A DNA stretch of 64,000 nt from Nonomuraea basaltis (lineage in GTDB: Bacteria; Actinomycetota; Actinomycetes; Streptosporangiales; Streptosporangiaceae), in the NCBI RefSeq assembly GCF_005893125.1, contig NZ_VCJS01000018.1, positions 42,048 through 106,047 on the forward strand. Direction: 5' to 3'. This document shows positions 31,030-40,161 of the stretch, piece by piece; position 1 is the stretch's first letter; every line of letters starts with the position of its first letter. Both the position numbers and the translations under genes were made by a program. A model generated the notes under the pieces. It was not told where the DNA came from and searched no databases. It worked only from the letters and a program-made list of their open reading frames with translations.

Positions 31030-33378
31030 GTGAGACTCCAACGCGGCCTCCGCAAATGGGCCGTGACCGTGACCGCCGCGAGTGTCGCGGCCTTAGGGCT
31101 CGTCGTCGGCCAGAGCACGGCCGCCAACGCCGCGGTCGCCTGCGACGTGACCTACTCTGCCAACTCGTGGACGAGCAGCCCGGGTCAGGGCGGTTTCACC
31201 GCGAACATCACGTTGAAGAGCACCGGCGACCCGCTGACGTCGTGGACGCTGGCCTTCGACTACCCGACCACAGGCCAGAAGTACACCCCGACCGGCTGGG
31301 GCGCGAACTGGAGCCAGTCCGGCACCACCATGACCGGCACGAACATGCCGTACAACGGCAGCCTCGCCACCGGCGCCTCCGTCTCCATCGGCTACAACGG
31401 CACCTGGTCGGGCAGCAACCCGAACCCGGAGACGTTCAAGGTCAACGGCGTCACCTGCGGCGGCGCCTCCACCACCCCGTCCGTGGTCGTCTCGGCCAGC
31501 TCGGTCGCGGTCAACGAGGGCGGCACCGCCACGTTCACCGCCCGGCTGTCGTCCGCGCCGAGCGCCAACGTGACCGTCAACACCGCGCGGACCAGCGGTG
31601 ACACGGACCTGACCGTCAGCTCAGGCGGCTCGCTCACCTTCACGCCGAGCAACTGGAACACCGCGCAAACCGTCACCCTGGCCGCGGCCCAGGACTCCGA
31701 CACCACCGCCGGCACGGCCGCCTTCAGCGTCGGCGGCAACGGCGTCACCGGCGCCACGGTCAACGCCACCGAGGTGGACGACGACGCCGTCCAGGAGCAG
31801 TCGATCATCGTGACGCCGACCGCGGTGACCGTGCCCGAGGGCTCCACCGCCACTTACGCGGTGCAGCTGGCCACCCAGCCCACCGGCAACGTGAGCGTCA
31901 CCTCGACGGCCGGCACCGGCGACACCGACATCACCGTCTCCTCCGGCGGCAACCTCACGTTCAGCACGTCGAACTGGAACACCCCGCAGACGGTGACCCT
32001 GGCCGCCGCGCAGGACTCCGACACCGCCAACGGCAGCCGGACGATCAACGTCGCCTCCACCGGGCTGACCTCGCGGACGGTCACCGCCACCGAGGCCGAC
32101 GACGACGGCGGCACCAACCCGACCCACGCCGAGAACCCGTACGCCGGAGCCACCGGCTACGTGAACCCCAACTGGTCGGCGAAGGCCGCGGCCGAGCCGG
32201 GCGGCTCCGCGGTGGCCAACACCTCCACGGCCGTGTGGATGGACCGCATCGCCGCCATCGCGGGCAACTCCTCCGCCATGGGCCTGCGCGCCCATCTGGA
32301 CGAGGCCGTCAGGCAGGACGCCGCCAACGGCTCCGCGCCGCTGACCATCCAGGTCGTCATCTACAACCTGCCCAACCGCGACTGCTCGGCGCTGGCCTCC
32401 AGCGGTGAGCTGCTCATCGCCCAGAACGGGTTCAACCGCTACAAGACCGAGTACATCGACCCGATCGCGGCCATCATGCGCGACTCCAAGTACGCCAGCC
32501 TGCGCATCGTCACGATCATCGAGCCCGACTCGCTGCCGAACCTGGTCACCAACCTCAACGCCTTCGAGAAGTGCCGCGAGGCCAACGGCCCCGGCGGCTA
32601 TGTCGACGGCGTCCGGTATGCGCTGAACCAGCTGCACGCCATCACCAACGTCTACACCTACATCGACGCCGCCCACCACGCCTGGCTCGGCTGGGACTCG
32701 AACTTCCAACCGGCGGTCGACCTCTTCTACAACACCGTCGCCGGCACCACCGCGGGCGTGGACAGCGTGGACGGCTTCGTCGTCAACACCGCCAACTACT
32801 CGGCCACGACCGAGCCGTACTTCACCGTCAACGGCACGGTGGGCAACCAGCCGATCCGGCAGTCCAACTGGGTGGACTGGAACTGGTACATCGACGAGCG
32901 GACCTTCGCGACGGAGCTGCGTTCGCGGCTGATCACCAAGGGCTTCCGCTCCGGGCTCGGCATGCTGATCGACACCTCGCGCAACGGCTGGGGCGGCAGC
33001 GCCCGCCCGACCGGGCCGAGCACCTCGACGGAGCTGAACCCGTTCGTCGACCAGTCACGTGTCGACCGCCGCATCCACGCCGGCAACTGGTGCAACCAGA
33101 ACGGTGCCGGCATGGGGGCGCGCCCCGTGGCCAACCCGGCGGCCGGCTTCGACGCCTACGTCTGGATCAAGCCTCCGGGCGAGTCCGACGGCGCCAGCGA
33201 GGACATCCCGAACGACGAGGGCAAGAAGTTCGACCGGATGTGCGACCCGACGTACACCGGCAACAACCTCAACAAGTTCAACATGTCGGGTGCGCTGCCC
33301 GACGCGCCGCTGTCGGGCCAGTGGTTCTCCGCGCAGTTCCGTCAACTGCTGCAGAACGCCTACCCGCCGATCAACTGA
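31030..33378 (+). CDS. Secreted GH6 cellobiohydrolase with N-terminal CBM2 and two Calx-beta domains
   Basis: A 782-residue secreted exocellulase. Signal peptide to ~residue 35, CBM2 ~36-142, two Calx-beta domains (~147-250 and ~258-362) and a GH6 catalytic domain (~370-782). LPNRDCSA and TIIEPDSLPNLV contain the conserved Asp residues, and VWIKPPGESDG is the typical GH6 C-terminal motif. GH6 cellobiohydrolases work from non-reducing ends, complementing GH48. Its CBM2 and Calx-beta segments closely resemble those of the divergent GH48 protein, implying shared ancestry. GTG at 31030 has GGAG 10 nt upstream. Controlled by the CebR box at 30986. Confidence 0.94.
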   Translation: MRLQRGLRKWAVTVTAASVAALGLVVGQSTAANAAVACDVTYSANSWTSSPGQGGFTANITLKSTGDPLTSWTLAFDYPTTGQKYTPTGWGANWSQSGTTMTGTNMPYNGSLATGASVSIGYNGTWSGSNPNPETFKVNGVTCGGASTTPSVVVSASSVAVNEGGTATFTARLSSAPSANVTVNTARTSGDTDLTVSSGGSLTFTPSNWNTAQTVTLAAAQDSDTTAGTAAFSVGGNGVTGATVNATEVDDDAVQEQSIIVTPTAVTVPEGSTATYAVQLATQPTGNVSVTSTAGTGDTDITVSSGGNLTFSTSNWNTPQTVTLAAAQDSDTANGSRTINVASTGLTSRTVTATEADDDGGTNPTHAENPYAGATGYVNPNWSAKAAAEPGGSAVANTSTAVWMDRIAAIAGNSSAMGLRAHLDEAVRQDAANGSAPLTIQVVIYNLPNRDCSALASSGELLIAQNGFNRYKTEYIDPIAAIMRDSKYASLRIVTIIEPDSLPNLVTNLNAFEKCREANGPGGYVDGVRYALNQLHAITNVYTYIDAAHHAWLGWDSNFQPAVDLFYNTVAGTTAGVDSVDGFVVNTANYSATTEPYFTVNGTVGNQPIRQSNWVDWNWYIDERTFATELRSRLITKGFRSGLGMLIDTSRNGWGGSARPTGPSTSTELNPFVDQSRVDRRIHAGNWCNQNGAGMGARPVANPAAGFDAYVWIKPPGESDGASEDIPNDEGKKFDRMCDPTYTGNNLNKFNMSGALPDAPLSGQWFSAQFRQLLQNAYPPIN

Positions 33379-33400
33379 GAGGCGTCCGGCCGGTGAGCGA

Positions 33401-33455
33401 CCCGCCTGACCCGGGTCCGCTCATCGGCCGGGAGGGGCCCGCCTGACCCGGGTCC
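33401..33455 (+). repeat. 18-bp direct repeat after GH6
   Basis: CCCGCCTGACCCGGGTCC occurs at 33401-33418 and again at 33438-33455 in the non-coding spacer downstream of GH6. Confidence 0.85.
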
Positions 33456-33468
33456 CTCGGCTCACGGA

Positions 33469-33496
33469 GGGGTCCGGCCCTTGCGGCCCGGGCCCC
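33469..33496. terminator. Terminator between GH6 and the DUF1992 gene
   Basis: GGGGTCCGGCC at 33469-33479 pairs with the GC-rich arm 33485-33496 with one weak position, followed on the + strand by TTCTC. It separates the convergent GH6 and folP/DUF1992 transcripts. Confidence 0.6.
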
Positions 33497-33502
33497 TTCT
33501 CC

Positions 33503-33901
33503 TCATCGCGCCCTGCGCCACTCCGACACGATCTCGTCCACGTCGAACGGCATCAGGTTGAGCGGCGGACCCGACAGCCCCGTCCTGATCGCCTCACGAA
33601 TCTTGTGGTTGACGTCCTCGATGATCTGCCGTGCCTCGGCCTCGGACCGGGCCCCGCGCGCCTGGGCCAGCGCCTCCTCCGCCTCCTTGCGCAGCGCCAG
33701 CGTCGGCGGCAGCGGCATCGTGAGCCCTTCGCTCTGCACCTTCTGCTTGATCCACCACATGTCGTCGTGCGGGCGGTCCAGCCCCGGCAGGGGCTTGCCC
33801 GCGCCCGGCAGGTCGTCGAACTCGCCGCGCTCCGTCGCCTCGCGGATCTGCCGGTCGACCCAGGTCTCGAACGGGACGCCGGTCGGCTTGCGCTCGGTCA
33901 C
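33503..33901 (-). CDS. DUF1992 (DnaJ homologue subfamily C28-like) protein
   Basis: A 132-residue cytoplasmic protein matching the DUF1992 family, known from the conserved domain of DNAJC28. The signature runs WVDRQIREATERGEFDDLPGAGKPL early and a basic helix (EDVNHKIREAIR) later. No J domain is present. The GTG start has GAGGAG 5 nt upstream and lies 9 bp after the FolP-like gene, so the two form an operon. Molecular role unknown. Confidence 0.85.
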   Translation of the reverse strand: MTERKPTGVPFETWVDRQIREATERGEFDDLPGAGKPLPGLDRPHDDMWWIKQKVQSEGLTMPLPPTLALRKEAEEALAQARGARSEAEARQIIEDVNHKIREAIRTGLSGPPLNLMPFDVDEIVSEWRRAR

Positions 33902-33910
33902 ATCATCTCC

Positions 33911-34810
33911 TCAGGCCAGATTGTGACGGGGTGAGAGGGGGCCGCGCCAGCCGAGCACGGCCTCGGTCATGCGTACGGACGCGACCGTCGCGGGCACGTC
34001 GTGCACGCGCAGGATGCGGGCGCCCTTGACGATGGAGACCACGTTGGCGGCGATCGTGCCCTCCTTCCGCTCTCCTTGCGGACGGTCGAGCGTCTCTCCG
34101 ATGAAGTCCTTGTTGGACAGCGCCACCAGCGTCGGGTATCCGATCGAGGCGATCTCCTCCAGCCGGCGCGTCAGCTCCAGGGAATGGAAGGTGTTCTTGT
34201 TCAGGTCGTGCCCGGGATCGATGATGATCTTTTCGGCGGCGATGCCCGCCTTCAGCGCGAACGCGACCCGCTCGCGCAGGAAGTCCGCGACCTCGGAGAC
34301 GACGTCGGCGTAGCTCGGCCGGAAGACCCGCCGGCCGGGGCCGCCGAGGCTGTGGGTGACCACCACGCTCACCCCGGCCGCCGCGGCGACCTCGGCGATA
34401 CCGGGCTCGCGCAGGCCGTTGGTGTCGTTGAGGACGTCGGCGCCGGCCTCGATGGCCGCCCGCGCCACCTCGGGCCGGTGGGTGTCCACCGAGATCACGG
34501 CGTCGGTGGCGGCCCTGACCTTCGCGATGACGGGGGCGACGCGGTCGATTTCCTCGTCCACGCCGATCAGCTCCTGGTCCGCGCTGAAGGCGAACCCGCC
34601 GATGTCCACCCAGTCGGCCCCGTCGTCCACGGCCCGCTTGGCGGCCGACACGGCGCTGTCGAGCGCGTATGTGCTGCCCTGGTCGTGGAAAGAGTTGGGG
34701 GTCCGGTTGACGATGGCCATGATGGCGACCTGGCGCTCGAAATCGAACACCCTGCTCCCGATGCGCCGGACCGGAGAGATGATCCCGGGGGAAAGCTGCT
34801 CGCCGCTCAC
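33911..34810 (-). CDS. Dihydropteroate synthase paralogue (FolP2-type)
   Basis: A 299-residue TIM-barrel protein of the DHPS family. MAIVNRTPNSFHDQG replaces the canonical NVTPDSFSDGG, and the usual DxGGxSTRPG pterin/phosphate loop reads DIGGFAFSADQEL. Later segments SVDTHRPEVARAAIEAGAD, DPGHDLNKNTFH and ALSNKDFIGETL match the mycobacterial FolP2 type, reported to lack ordinary DHPS activity. It may serve another pterin-like or unknown reaction. No folE, folB or folK genes are adjacent. AAGGGA precedes the GTG start by 7 nt. Confidence 0.85.
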   Translation of the reverse strand: MSGEQLSPGIISPVRRIGSRVFDFERQVAIMAIVNRTPNSFHDQGSTYALDSAVSAAKRAVDDGADWVDIGGFAFSADQELIGVDEEIDRVAPVIAKVRAATDAVISVDTHRPEVARAAIEAGADVLNDTNGLREPGIAEVAAAAGVSVVVTHSLGGPGRRVFRPSYADVVSEVADFLRERVAFALKAGIAAEKIIIDPGHDLNKNTFHSLELTRRLEEIASIGYPTLVALSNKDFIGETLDRPQGERKEGTIAANVVSIVKGARILRVHDVPATVASVRMTEAVLGWRGPLSPRHNLA

Positions 34811-34882
34811 GTAGTGATCCCTTTCCGTCTCCTGCGAGCCTACCTGCCGCTCGTCCAGGTCAGACGGGACCGGGGACGCGAG

Positions 34883-35476
34883 TCAGGCCGTGAAGCGGCC
34901 CTGCGGGTGCCCGCCGGCCGAGACCCTGATGCGCCTCATGACCCGGCGCGCGCCGGGGTCAGGGCCGCGCGGCAACCGCATGGTGAGCCGGACCGTGGTG
35001 CCGTGGGGACCGGTGCGGAAGTCGGCGTTGTCGCACAGCCGGCGGATGAGATAGATCCCTCGTCCGGTGGACGTGAGGCCGGACGGCCGGCGGCGGCCCT
35101 CGACGTAGCCTTCGGGAATGCCCGACCCCTGATCGGTCGTCTCCGCGCGGATGATGCCGTCCACCGTCCACAGCCTGAAGTAACCATGCCCGCCCGCGTG
35201 CTCGATGGCGTTGACGATGCTCTCGTGCACGGCCAGGACGAAGTCGTCCAGCCTCGGGCCGCTCAGTCCGCACCTCTCTGCCTGCTCGGCCACCTCACGG
35301 CGCAGATTCGTGACGTCGTGGAGCGTGAAGGGCTGGGCCAACAGGGTGCGCATGTCAGGCTCCTCCAACCTGGCCTGGACACGGCGACGCGCGGCGGAAC
35401 CCGAGGGCGTGGCGCCCTCGGACGAGAAGTCGAGATGAAGAACCTGCTCAAAGGCGGCCCGTGAATAGAGGCCCAT
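34883..35476 (-). CDS. Anti-sigma regulatory factor / RsbW-like HATPase protein
   Basis: A protein of up to 197 residues with a GHKL ATPase fold. The N box is AVHESIVNAIEHAGG, followed by DQGSGIPEG, STGRGIYLIRRL and GTTVRLTM, so ATP binding should be intact. Such proteins phosphorylate STAS antagonists and bind sigma factors. Both the ATG at 35476 (GGAGG 6 nt upstream) and an internal ATG at 35353 (GGAGG 8 nt upstream) have good ribosome sites, so the N-terminal ~40 residues are uncertain. STAS partners elsewhere in the window are candidates, none adjacent. Confidence 0.85.
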   Translation of the reverse strand: MGLYSRAAFEQVLHLDFSSEGATPSGSAARRRVQARLEEPDMRTLLAQPFTLHDVTNLRREVAEQAERCGLSGPRLDDFVLAVHESIVNAIEHAGGHGYFRLWTVDGIIRAETTDQGSGIPEGYVEGRRRPSGLTSTGRGIYLIRRLCDNADFRTGPHGTTVRLTMRLPRGPDPGARRVMRRIRVSAGGHPQGRFTA

Positions 35477-35568
35477 GCCGCTCCTCCGCGTCGTTCAGAC
35501 ACGTAGGCCGCGCCTCAGGACCTCACGTCGCCCAGACCTCTTCCCACGGAATAGGAAATTACACTCCG

Positions 35569-36624
35569 CTAGCTTGACGAACGCCCGCCAACGCCTGTGG
35601 CGAACTCCTTGATCCGGCCGGCCGGGCCGCCGTCGGGAGCGAGCGGCGCGGTGTCCATGCCGGCGCCGGCGTACAGCCCGTCGAACATCTCCCGCATGGT
35701 GTCCCAGGACGTGTGCCGCGGCGTCCAGCCGAGCACGTCTCTGGCACGGTCCACATTCATGACCGGGAGCCGCAGGGCCAGGTCGAGCAGGCCGGGCGCG
35801 GCGGGCACGAGCCTCAGGTGCCATCCCGCCGCCACGGCGGCCTTGGCCAGCCCGCGCGGGACGCGTACCGTGCGGGTGTCGAGGAGCTTGGCCAGGTCGT
35901 GCGGCTCGAGCACGGGCTCGGTCGCGAGGTTGAACGCGCCCCTCACGGGCCGGGTGACGGCCAGCCGGTACGCCTCGGCCGCGTCCTCGGCGTGCAGCAC
36001 CTGCAGCCGCAGTCCGGGAATGTCCGGCAAGAACGGGATCCGCCCCGCCTTCACCAGCCGCCGCGGCACGAACGGCCCGCCGAACAGCCGCCGCTGCTCG
36101 GTCGCGGCCACCCGCTGGAAGATGAACCCCGGCCGCATCCGCACCACGCGGATGCTCGGATGATCGTGCTCGAAGACGTCGAGCACCCGCTCCACGTACG
36201 CCTTCTCGCGCCCGTACGCGGCGCCCGGCCAACCGTGCGTGGGCCAGTTCTCGTCCACCGGCCGGTCCTTCGGCCCCGGCGAGTACGCCCCCACCGACGA
36301 GGCGTGGACCAGGGCGGGCACCCCGGCCTCGGCCGCCGCATGGAAGACCCGCATGCTGCCGAGCACGTTGGACCGCCAGGTCGTCGCCGGATCCCTGGTC
36401 GGCTGGAACAGCCACGCCAGGTGCACCACGGCGTCCGCGCCGTCGAAGATCCGCGTCAGGTCATCGGTGGCCACGTCTGCCTGCCGCCAGTCGGTGCGGT
36501 CGATCCGCCACCCGGGCAGCCGGCGCGCGACCCCCACGATCGAGGACACGGTGTCGTCCACCGCCAGCGCGCGTACCACACTCGTACCGACGTTCCCGGT
36601 AGCCCCTACCACAACGACTCTCAT
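35569..36624 (-). CDS. NAD-dependent epimerase/dehydratase family protein
   Basis: A 351-residue extended SDR. The N-terminus MRVVVVGATGNVGTSVVRAL is the dinucleotide-binding Rossmann motif; the catalytic region includes VHASSVGAYSPG and AYGREKAY (Y-x3-K). Substrate unknown; relatives act on nucleotide sugars or small carbonyls. The ATG at 36624 has GGAG 5 nt upstream and begins the conserved domain. It follows the zinc alcohol dehydrogenase gene by 52 bp on the same strand and may be co-transcribed with it. Confidence 0.85.
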   Translation of the reverse strand: MRVVVVGATGNVGTSVVRALAVDDTVSSIVGVARRLPGWRIDRTDWRQADVATDDLTRIFDGADAVVHLAWLFQPTRDPATTWRSNVLGSMRVFHAAAEAGVPALVHASSVGAYSPGPKDRPVDENWPTHGWPGAAYGREKAYVERVLDVFEHDHPSIRVVRMRPGFIFQRVAATEQRRLFGGPFVPRRLVKAGRIPFLPDIPGLRLQVLHAEDAAEAYRLAVTRPVRGAFNLATEPVLEPHDLAKLLDTRTVRVPRGLAKAAVAAGWHLRLVPAAPGLLDLALRLPVMNVDRARDVLGWTPRHTSWDTMREMFDGLYAGAGMDTAPLAPDGGPAGRIKEFATGVGGRSSS

Positions 36625-36676
36625 GACCGCTCCGCTGCCCGCTCTCTGCCCCGCGAAACCCCGATGACCTGCAGCC

Positions 36677-37858
36677 TTACGGCTCAAGCAGAATCTTGAC
36701 GGCCCCATCCGCCTTCTTCTGGAACATTTCGTACGCCCTCGGCGCCTGCTCCAGCGGCATCCGGTGCGTGGTCAGGTCCATCACACCGAGCGGGTCGGCG
36801 TCGTCGGTCACCAGCGGCATCAGCCGGCTGATCCACCGCCTGACATGGGCCTGGCCCATGCGCAGCGTGATGCCCTTGTCGAACATGCGCAGCATGGGCA
36901 GCGGGTCGGTCATGCCGCCGTAGACGCCGATGACGGAGATGACGCCGCTCCGGCGTACGGTGTCGATGGCCTGGTTGAGCGCCGCCAGCCGGTCGACGCC
37001 CGCATTCGACATCAGCGGCGCGGCCAGCGCGTCGGGCAGCAGGCCGGTGAGCGTCTGGGCGAGTTTGGCGGCGGGCGAGCCGTGGGCCTCCATGCCGACC
37101 GCGTCGATGACGGAGTCCGTGCCGCGTCCCGACGTCCGGTGACGGATCTCCTCAGGGACGTTCGAGACCTCGCTCGCGTCGACGACCTCGATGCCGTGGC
37201 GGCGGGCCATCTCGAGGCGCTGGAAGACGCCGTCCACGCCGATCACCCGGTGGCCGAGGTGGCGGGCGATGCGGGCGCACATCTGGCCGATGGGGCCGAG
37301 GCCGAACACGGTGACGCTGCCGCCGTCGGGGATGTCCGCGTACTCGACGGCCTGCCAGGCGGTGGGCAGCACGTCCGACAGGTAGACGAACCGCTCGTCC
37401 GGCGGTCCGGCCGGCACCTTGATCGGGCCGAACTGGGCCTCGGGCACCCGCAGGTATTCGGCCTGACCGCCGGGCACCTGGCCGTACAGCCTGGTGTAGC
37501 CGAACAGGGCGGCGCCGGTGCCCTGCTCGCGCACTTGGGTGGTCTCGCACTGCGCGTAGAACTCCATGCCGCACATGTGGCAGTGGCCGCAGGCGATGTT
37601 GAACGGGATGACCACGCGGTCGCCGGGTTTGATGTTGCTGATCGCGGACCCGACCTCCTCGACGATCCCCATGGGCTCGTGGCCCAGGATGTCGCCCTCG
37701 GCCATGAACGGGCCGAGCACCTCGTACAGGTGCAGGTCGGAGCCGCAGATCCCGCTGCTGGTGACCTTGATGACCGCGTCGTTGGGCTCCTTTATGGCGG
37801 GGTCGGGCACGTTCTCGACGCGGACGTCGCGCTTGCCGTGCCAAGTCACTGCCTTCAT
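36677..37858 (-). CDS. Zinc-dependent alcohol dehydrogenase, glutathione-independent formaldehyde dehydrogenase-like
   Basis: A 393-residue medium-chain dehydrogenase. SSGICGSDLHLYE and GHEPMG supply catalytic zinc ligands, CGHCHMCGMEFYAQC the structural zinc site (four Cys), and VFGLGPIGQMCARIA the NAD(P)-binding Rossmann fold. Length and the long insert after SVIDAVGMEAHGSP resemble the formaldehyde-dehydrogenase-type subgroup. The ATG has GAGGAGG 5 nt upstream. The epimerase/dehydratase gene follows. Confidence 0.88.
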   Translation of the reverse strand: MKAVTWHGKRDVRVENVPDPAIKEPNDAVIKVTSSGICGSDLHLYEVLGPFMAEGDILGHEPMGIVEEVGSAISNIKPGDRVVIPFNIACGHCHMCGMEFYAQCETTQVREQGTGAALFGYTRLYGQVPGGQAEYLRVPEAQFGPIKVPAGPPDERFVYLSDVLPTAWQAVEYADIPDGGSVTVFGLGPIGQMCARIARHLGHRVIGVDGVFQRLEMARRHGIEVVDASEVSNVPEEIRHRTSGRGTDSVIDAVGMEAHGSPAAKLAQTLTGLLPDALAAPLMSNAGVDRLAALNQAIDTVRRSGVISVIGVYGGMTDPLPMLRMFDKGITLRMGQAHVRRWISRLMPLVTDDADPLGVMDLTTHRMPLEQAPRAYEMFQKKADGAVKILLEP

Positions 37859-38137
37859 GGTGGCCTCCTCATCACCGCTGATATGCCGCATACCCCCACG
37901 TAGAGCGTCAAACGGCCGCCTCCCTTGACGCCCCTGGCTGCGCTGCACGGCAGCCCCCACGCCCCTCCCTGATCGAAGCGGCGAGCCGGTCAAGGCCTGT
38001 GACGTGTCTCCGGCGCGCCGCGTGGCACAGCGCCGACGCCCCGTTCCTGAGCCCACGAGTCACAAAAGACACTTTACACACTGGGTATTCAATGAGTAAC
38101 TGGGGGTAGTGACCGCTTGACAGAAGGAGCCGTGCGA

Positions 38138-39187
38138 ATGCCGGTGAGCTTCACTCAGCACTCCCTTGGTTCACGCATTGATCAGCACCTGAGCGGGTTT
38201 CTCGAAACCTGGCGCGCGCCGCTTTCCGATCCCGACGTGGAGGCGGCGTACCGGGTGCTGAACGACTTCGTCCTCGGCGGCGGCAAGCGCATCCGGCCAC
38301 AGCTTTGCTATTGGGGCTGGCGCGGAGCCGGCGGCGACGACTGCGAGGAGATCATCAAGGCCGCCGCGGCGTTGGAGCTGTGCCATGCGGGGCTGCTCAT
38401 CCACGACGACATCATGGACGGCAGCGAGCTGCGCCGCGGGCGGGCGACCGTACACAAGAACCTGGCGGGGCTGCACGATGGACCGGGCGCGGAGGCGTTC
38501 GGCCAGGCGGGCGGCATCCTGCTCGGCACGCTGAGCCTGGCCTGGTCCGACGCGATGCTGTCGTCGTGCGGGGTGGATCCGCCGCGGCTGCGGGCCGCGC
38601 ACCACGTCTTCGACGCCATGCGCACCGAGGTCATCAGCGGCCAGTACCTCGACATGCTCGGCCAGCTCCGCTCCGGCGCGAGCGTGGACGAGGCGCTGAC
38701 GGTCATCCGCTTCAAGACCGCCAAGTACACCGTGGAGCGGCCACTGCAGATCGGCGGCGCCCTGGCCGGTGCCTCCCCCGAGCTGCTGGACTCCTACTCC
38801 CGCTTCGGCGTGCCGCTCGGCGAGGCATTCCAGCTGCGCGACGACGTGCTGGGCACGTTCGGCTCGGTGGCGGAGACCGGCAAGTCGGCGCTCGACGACC
38901 TGCGCGAGGGCAAGCACACGGTACTGATCGCGCATGCCGTCAGGCACGCCTCGCCGGCGCAGCGCGAGCACCTCAGGCGCTGGCACGGCGACCCTGAGCT
39001 GACCGAGGAACGCGCCGCCGGCCTGCGCCGGATCCTGCTCGACACAGGAGCGGTCGCCAAGGTCGAGGAAATGATCGAACAACGGGTGCGCGAGGCCGCG
39101 ACGGCCCTGGCCAAGGCCCAGATCAAGCCGGAGGCCGCGAGCGCGCTGGCCGTGCTGGCCGATCAGCTCGCGCACCGCACCAGGTAA
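38138..39187 (+). CDS. Polyprenyl (geranylgeranyl/farnesyl-type) diphosphate synthase
   Basis: A 349-residue trans-isoprenyl diphosphate synthase. [10 protein letters not shown] precedes the first aspartate-rich motif [16 protein letters not shown] (DDxxD), and the second reads [12 protein letters not shown] (DDxxG). It condenses IPP with allylic diphosphates to make FPP or GGPP, the former being the substrate of the geosmin synthase at the end of the operon. The ATG at 38138 has GAAGGAG 8 nt upstream; an in-frame TTG at 38117 precedes that site. It is the first gene of the five-gene encapsulin operon, 11 bp before ispH. In other family 2B encapsulin loci prenyl transferases are themselves proposed cargo, but this one has no long disordered extension. 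Confidence 0.92.
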   Translation: MPVSFTQHSLGSRIDQHLSGFLETWRAPLSDPDVEAAYRVLNDFVLGGGKRIRPQLCYWGWRGAGGDDCEEIIKAAAALELCHAGLLIHDDIMDGSELRRGRATVHKNLAGLHDGPGAEAFGQAGGILLGTLSLAWSDAMLSSCGVDPPRLRAAHHVFDAMRTEVISGQYLDMLGQLRSGASVDEALTVIRFKTAKYTVERPLQIGGALAGASPELLDSYSRFGVPLGEAFQLRDDVLGTFGSVAETGKSALDDLREGKHTVLIAHAVRHASPAQREHLRRWHGDPELTEERAAGLRRILLDTGAVAKVEEMIEQRVREAATALAKAQIKPEAASALAVLADQLAHRTR

Positions 39188-39198
39188 GGGGCTCCCAG

Positions 39199-40140
39199 AT
39201 GGGACGGGTACTTCTCGCGGCGCCGCGCGGCTTCTGCGCGGGCGTCGAACGCGCGATCGTCACGGTCGAGGAGGCGCTGAAGCGCTTCGGACCCCCCGTT
39301 TACGTGCGTAAACAGATCGTTCACAACACCTCCGTGGTGGGCGAACTCACCGGCCGCGGCGCGGTCTTCGTCGACGAGCTCGACGAGGTCCCCGACGACG
39401 CGCTCGTGGTCTTCTCCGCCCACGGCGTCTCGCCGACGGTCAAGGAGGAGGCGGACCGGCGCGGGCTGCGTACGATCGACGCGACCTGCCCGCTGGTCAC
39501 GAAGGTCCACAAGGAGGCCACCCGGCTCGCTGAGGCGGGCTACGAGATCGTGCTGATCGGGCACGCCGAGCACGAGGAGGTCGAGGGCACCCTCGGCGAG
39601 GCCCCCGGCCGCATCCACGTCGTGGACCCGGCCCGCCCGGACGAGGTGACGGCGAGCGGCTCCGGGCGGGTGAGCTGGCTGTCGCAGACCACGCTGGCCG
39701 TGGACGAGACCATGCGCGCCGTCACCGAGCTGCGCGGGCGCTTCCCCCAGCTGGCCGACCCACCCAGCGACGACATCTGCTACGCCAGCCAGAACCGCCA
39801 GGAAGCGATCACCAGAATCGCCCCGGAATGCGAGCTGGTGGTCGTCGTCGGCTCGGCCAACTCCTCCAACTCCCAGCGGCTGGTCGAGGTCGCCCGGAAC
39901 GCCGGCGCGGACGCTGCCTACCTGGTCGACCGGGCGGCCGACGCGGACGAGGGGTGGCTGCGCGGCGTGAAGACCGTCGGCGTGAGCTGCGGCGCCTCCG
40001 TCCCCGAGCGGCTGGTCAAGGAGTTACTCGGCTGGCTCGCCGCCCGCGGCTACACCGACGTGGAGCAGGTGACCCTGACCGAAGAGACCCTGACGTTCTC
40101 CCTCCCACCCGAACTCCGATCCACTCGCAACCCCGGCTAG
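39199..40140 (+). CDS. ispH: 4-hydroxy-3-methylbut-2-enyl diphosphate reductase
   Basis: A 313-residue IspH (LytB) protein. The three iron-sulfur cysteines are seen in [25 protein letters not shown] and [11 protein letters not shown]; the active-site Glu/His region includes [11 protein letters not shown]. It makes IPP and DMAPP in the last step of the MEP pathway. Placement between a prenyl synthase and encapsulin shell genes suggests a dedicated copy that raises precursor supply; whether another ispH exists cannot be seen here. AAGGGG precedes the ATG by 7 nt. Confidence 0.95.
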   Translation: MGRVLLAAPRGFCAGVERAIVTVEEALKRFGPPVYVRKQIVHNTSVVGELTGRGAVFVDELDEVPDDALVVFSAHGVSPTVKEEADRRGLRTIDATCPLVTKVHKEATRLAEAGYEIVLIGHAEHEEVEGTLGEAPGRIHVVDPARPDEVTASGSGRVSWLSQTTLAVDETMRAVTELRGRFPQLADPPSDDICYASQNRQEAITRIAPECELVVVVGSANSSNSQRLVEVARNAGADAAYLVDRAADADEGWLRGVKTVGVSCGASVPERLVKELLGWLAARGYTDVEQVTLTEETLTFSLPPELRSTRNPG

Positions 40141-40161
40141 GCCCAGCAAGGAAGGTGCACG

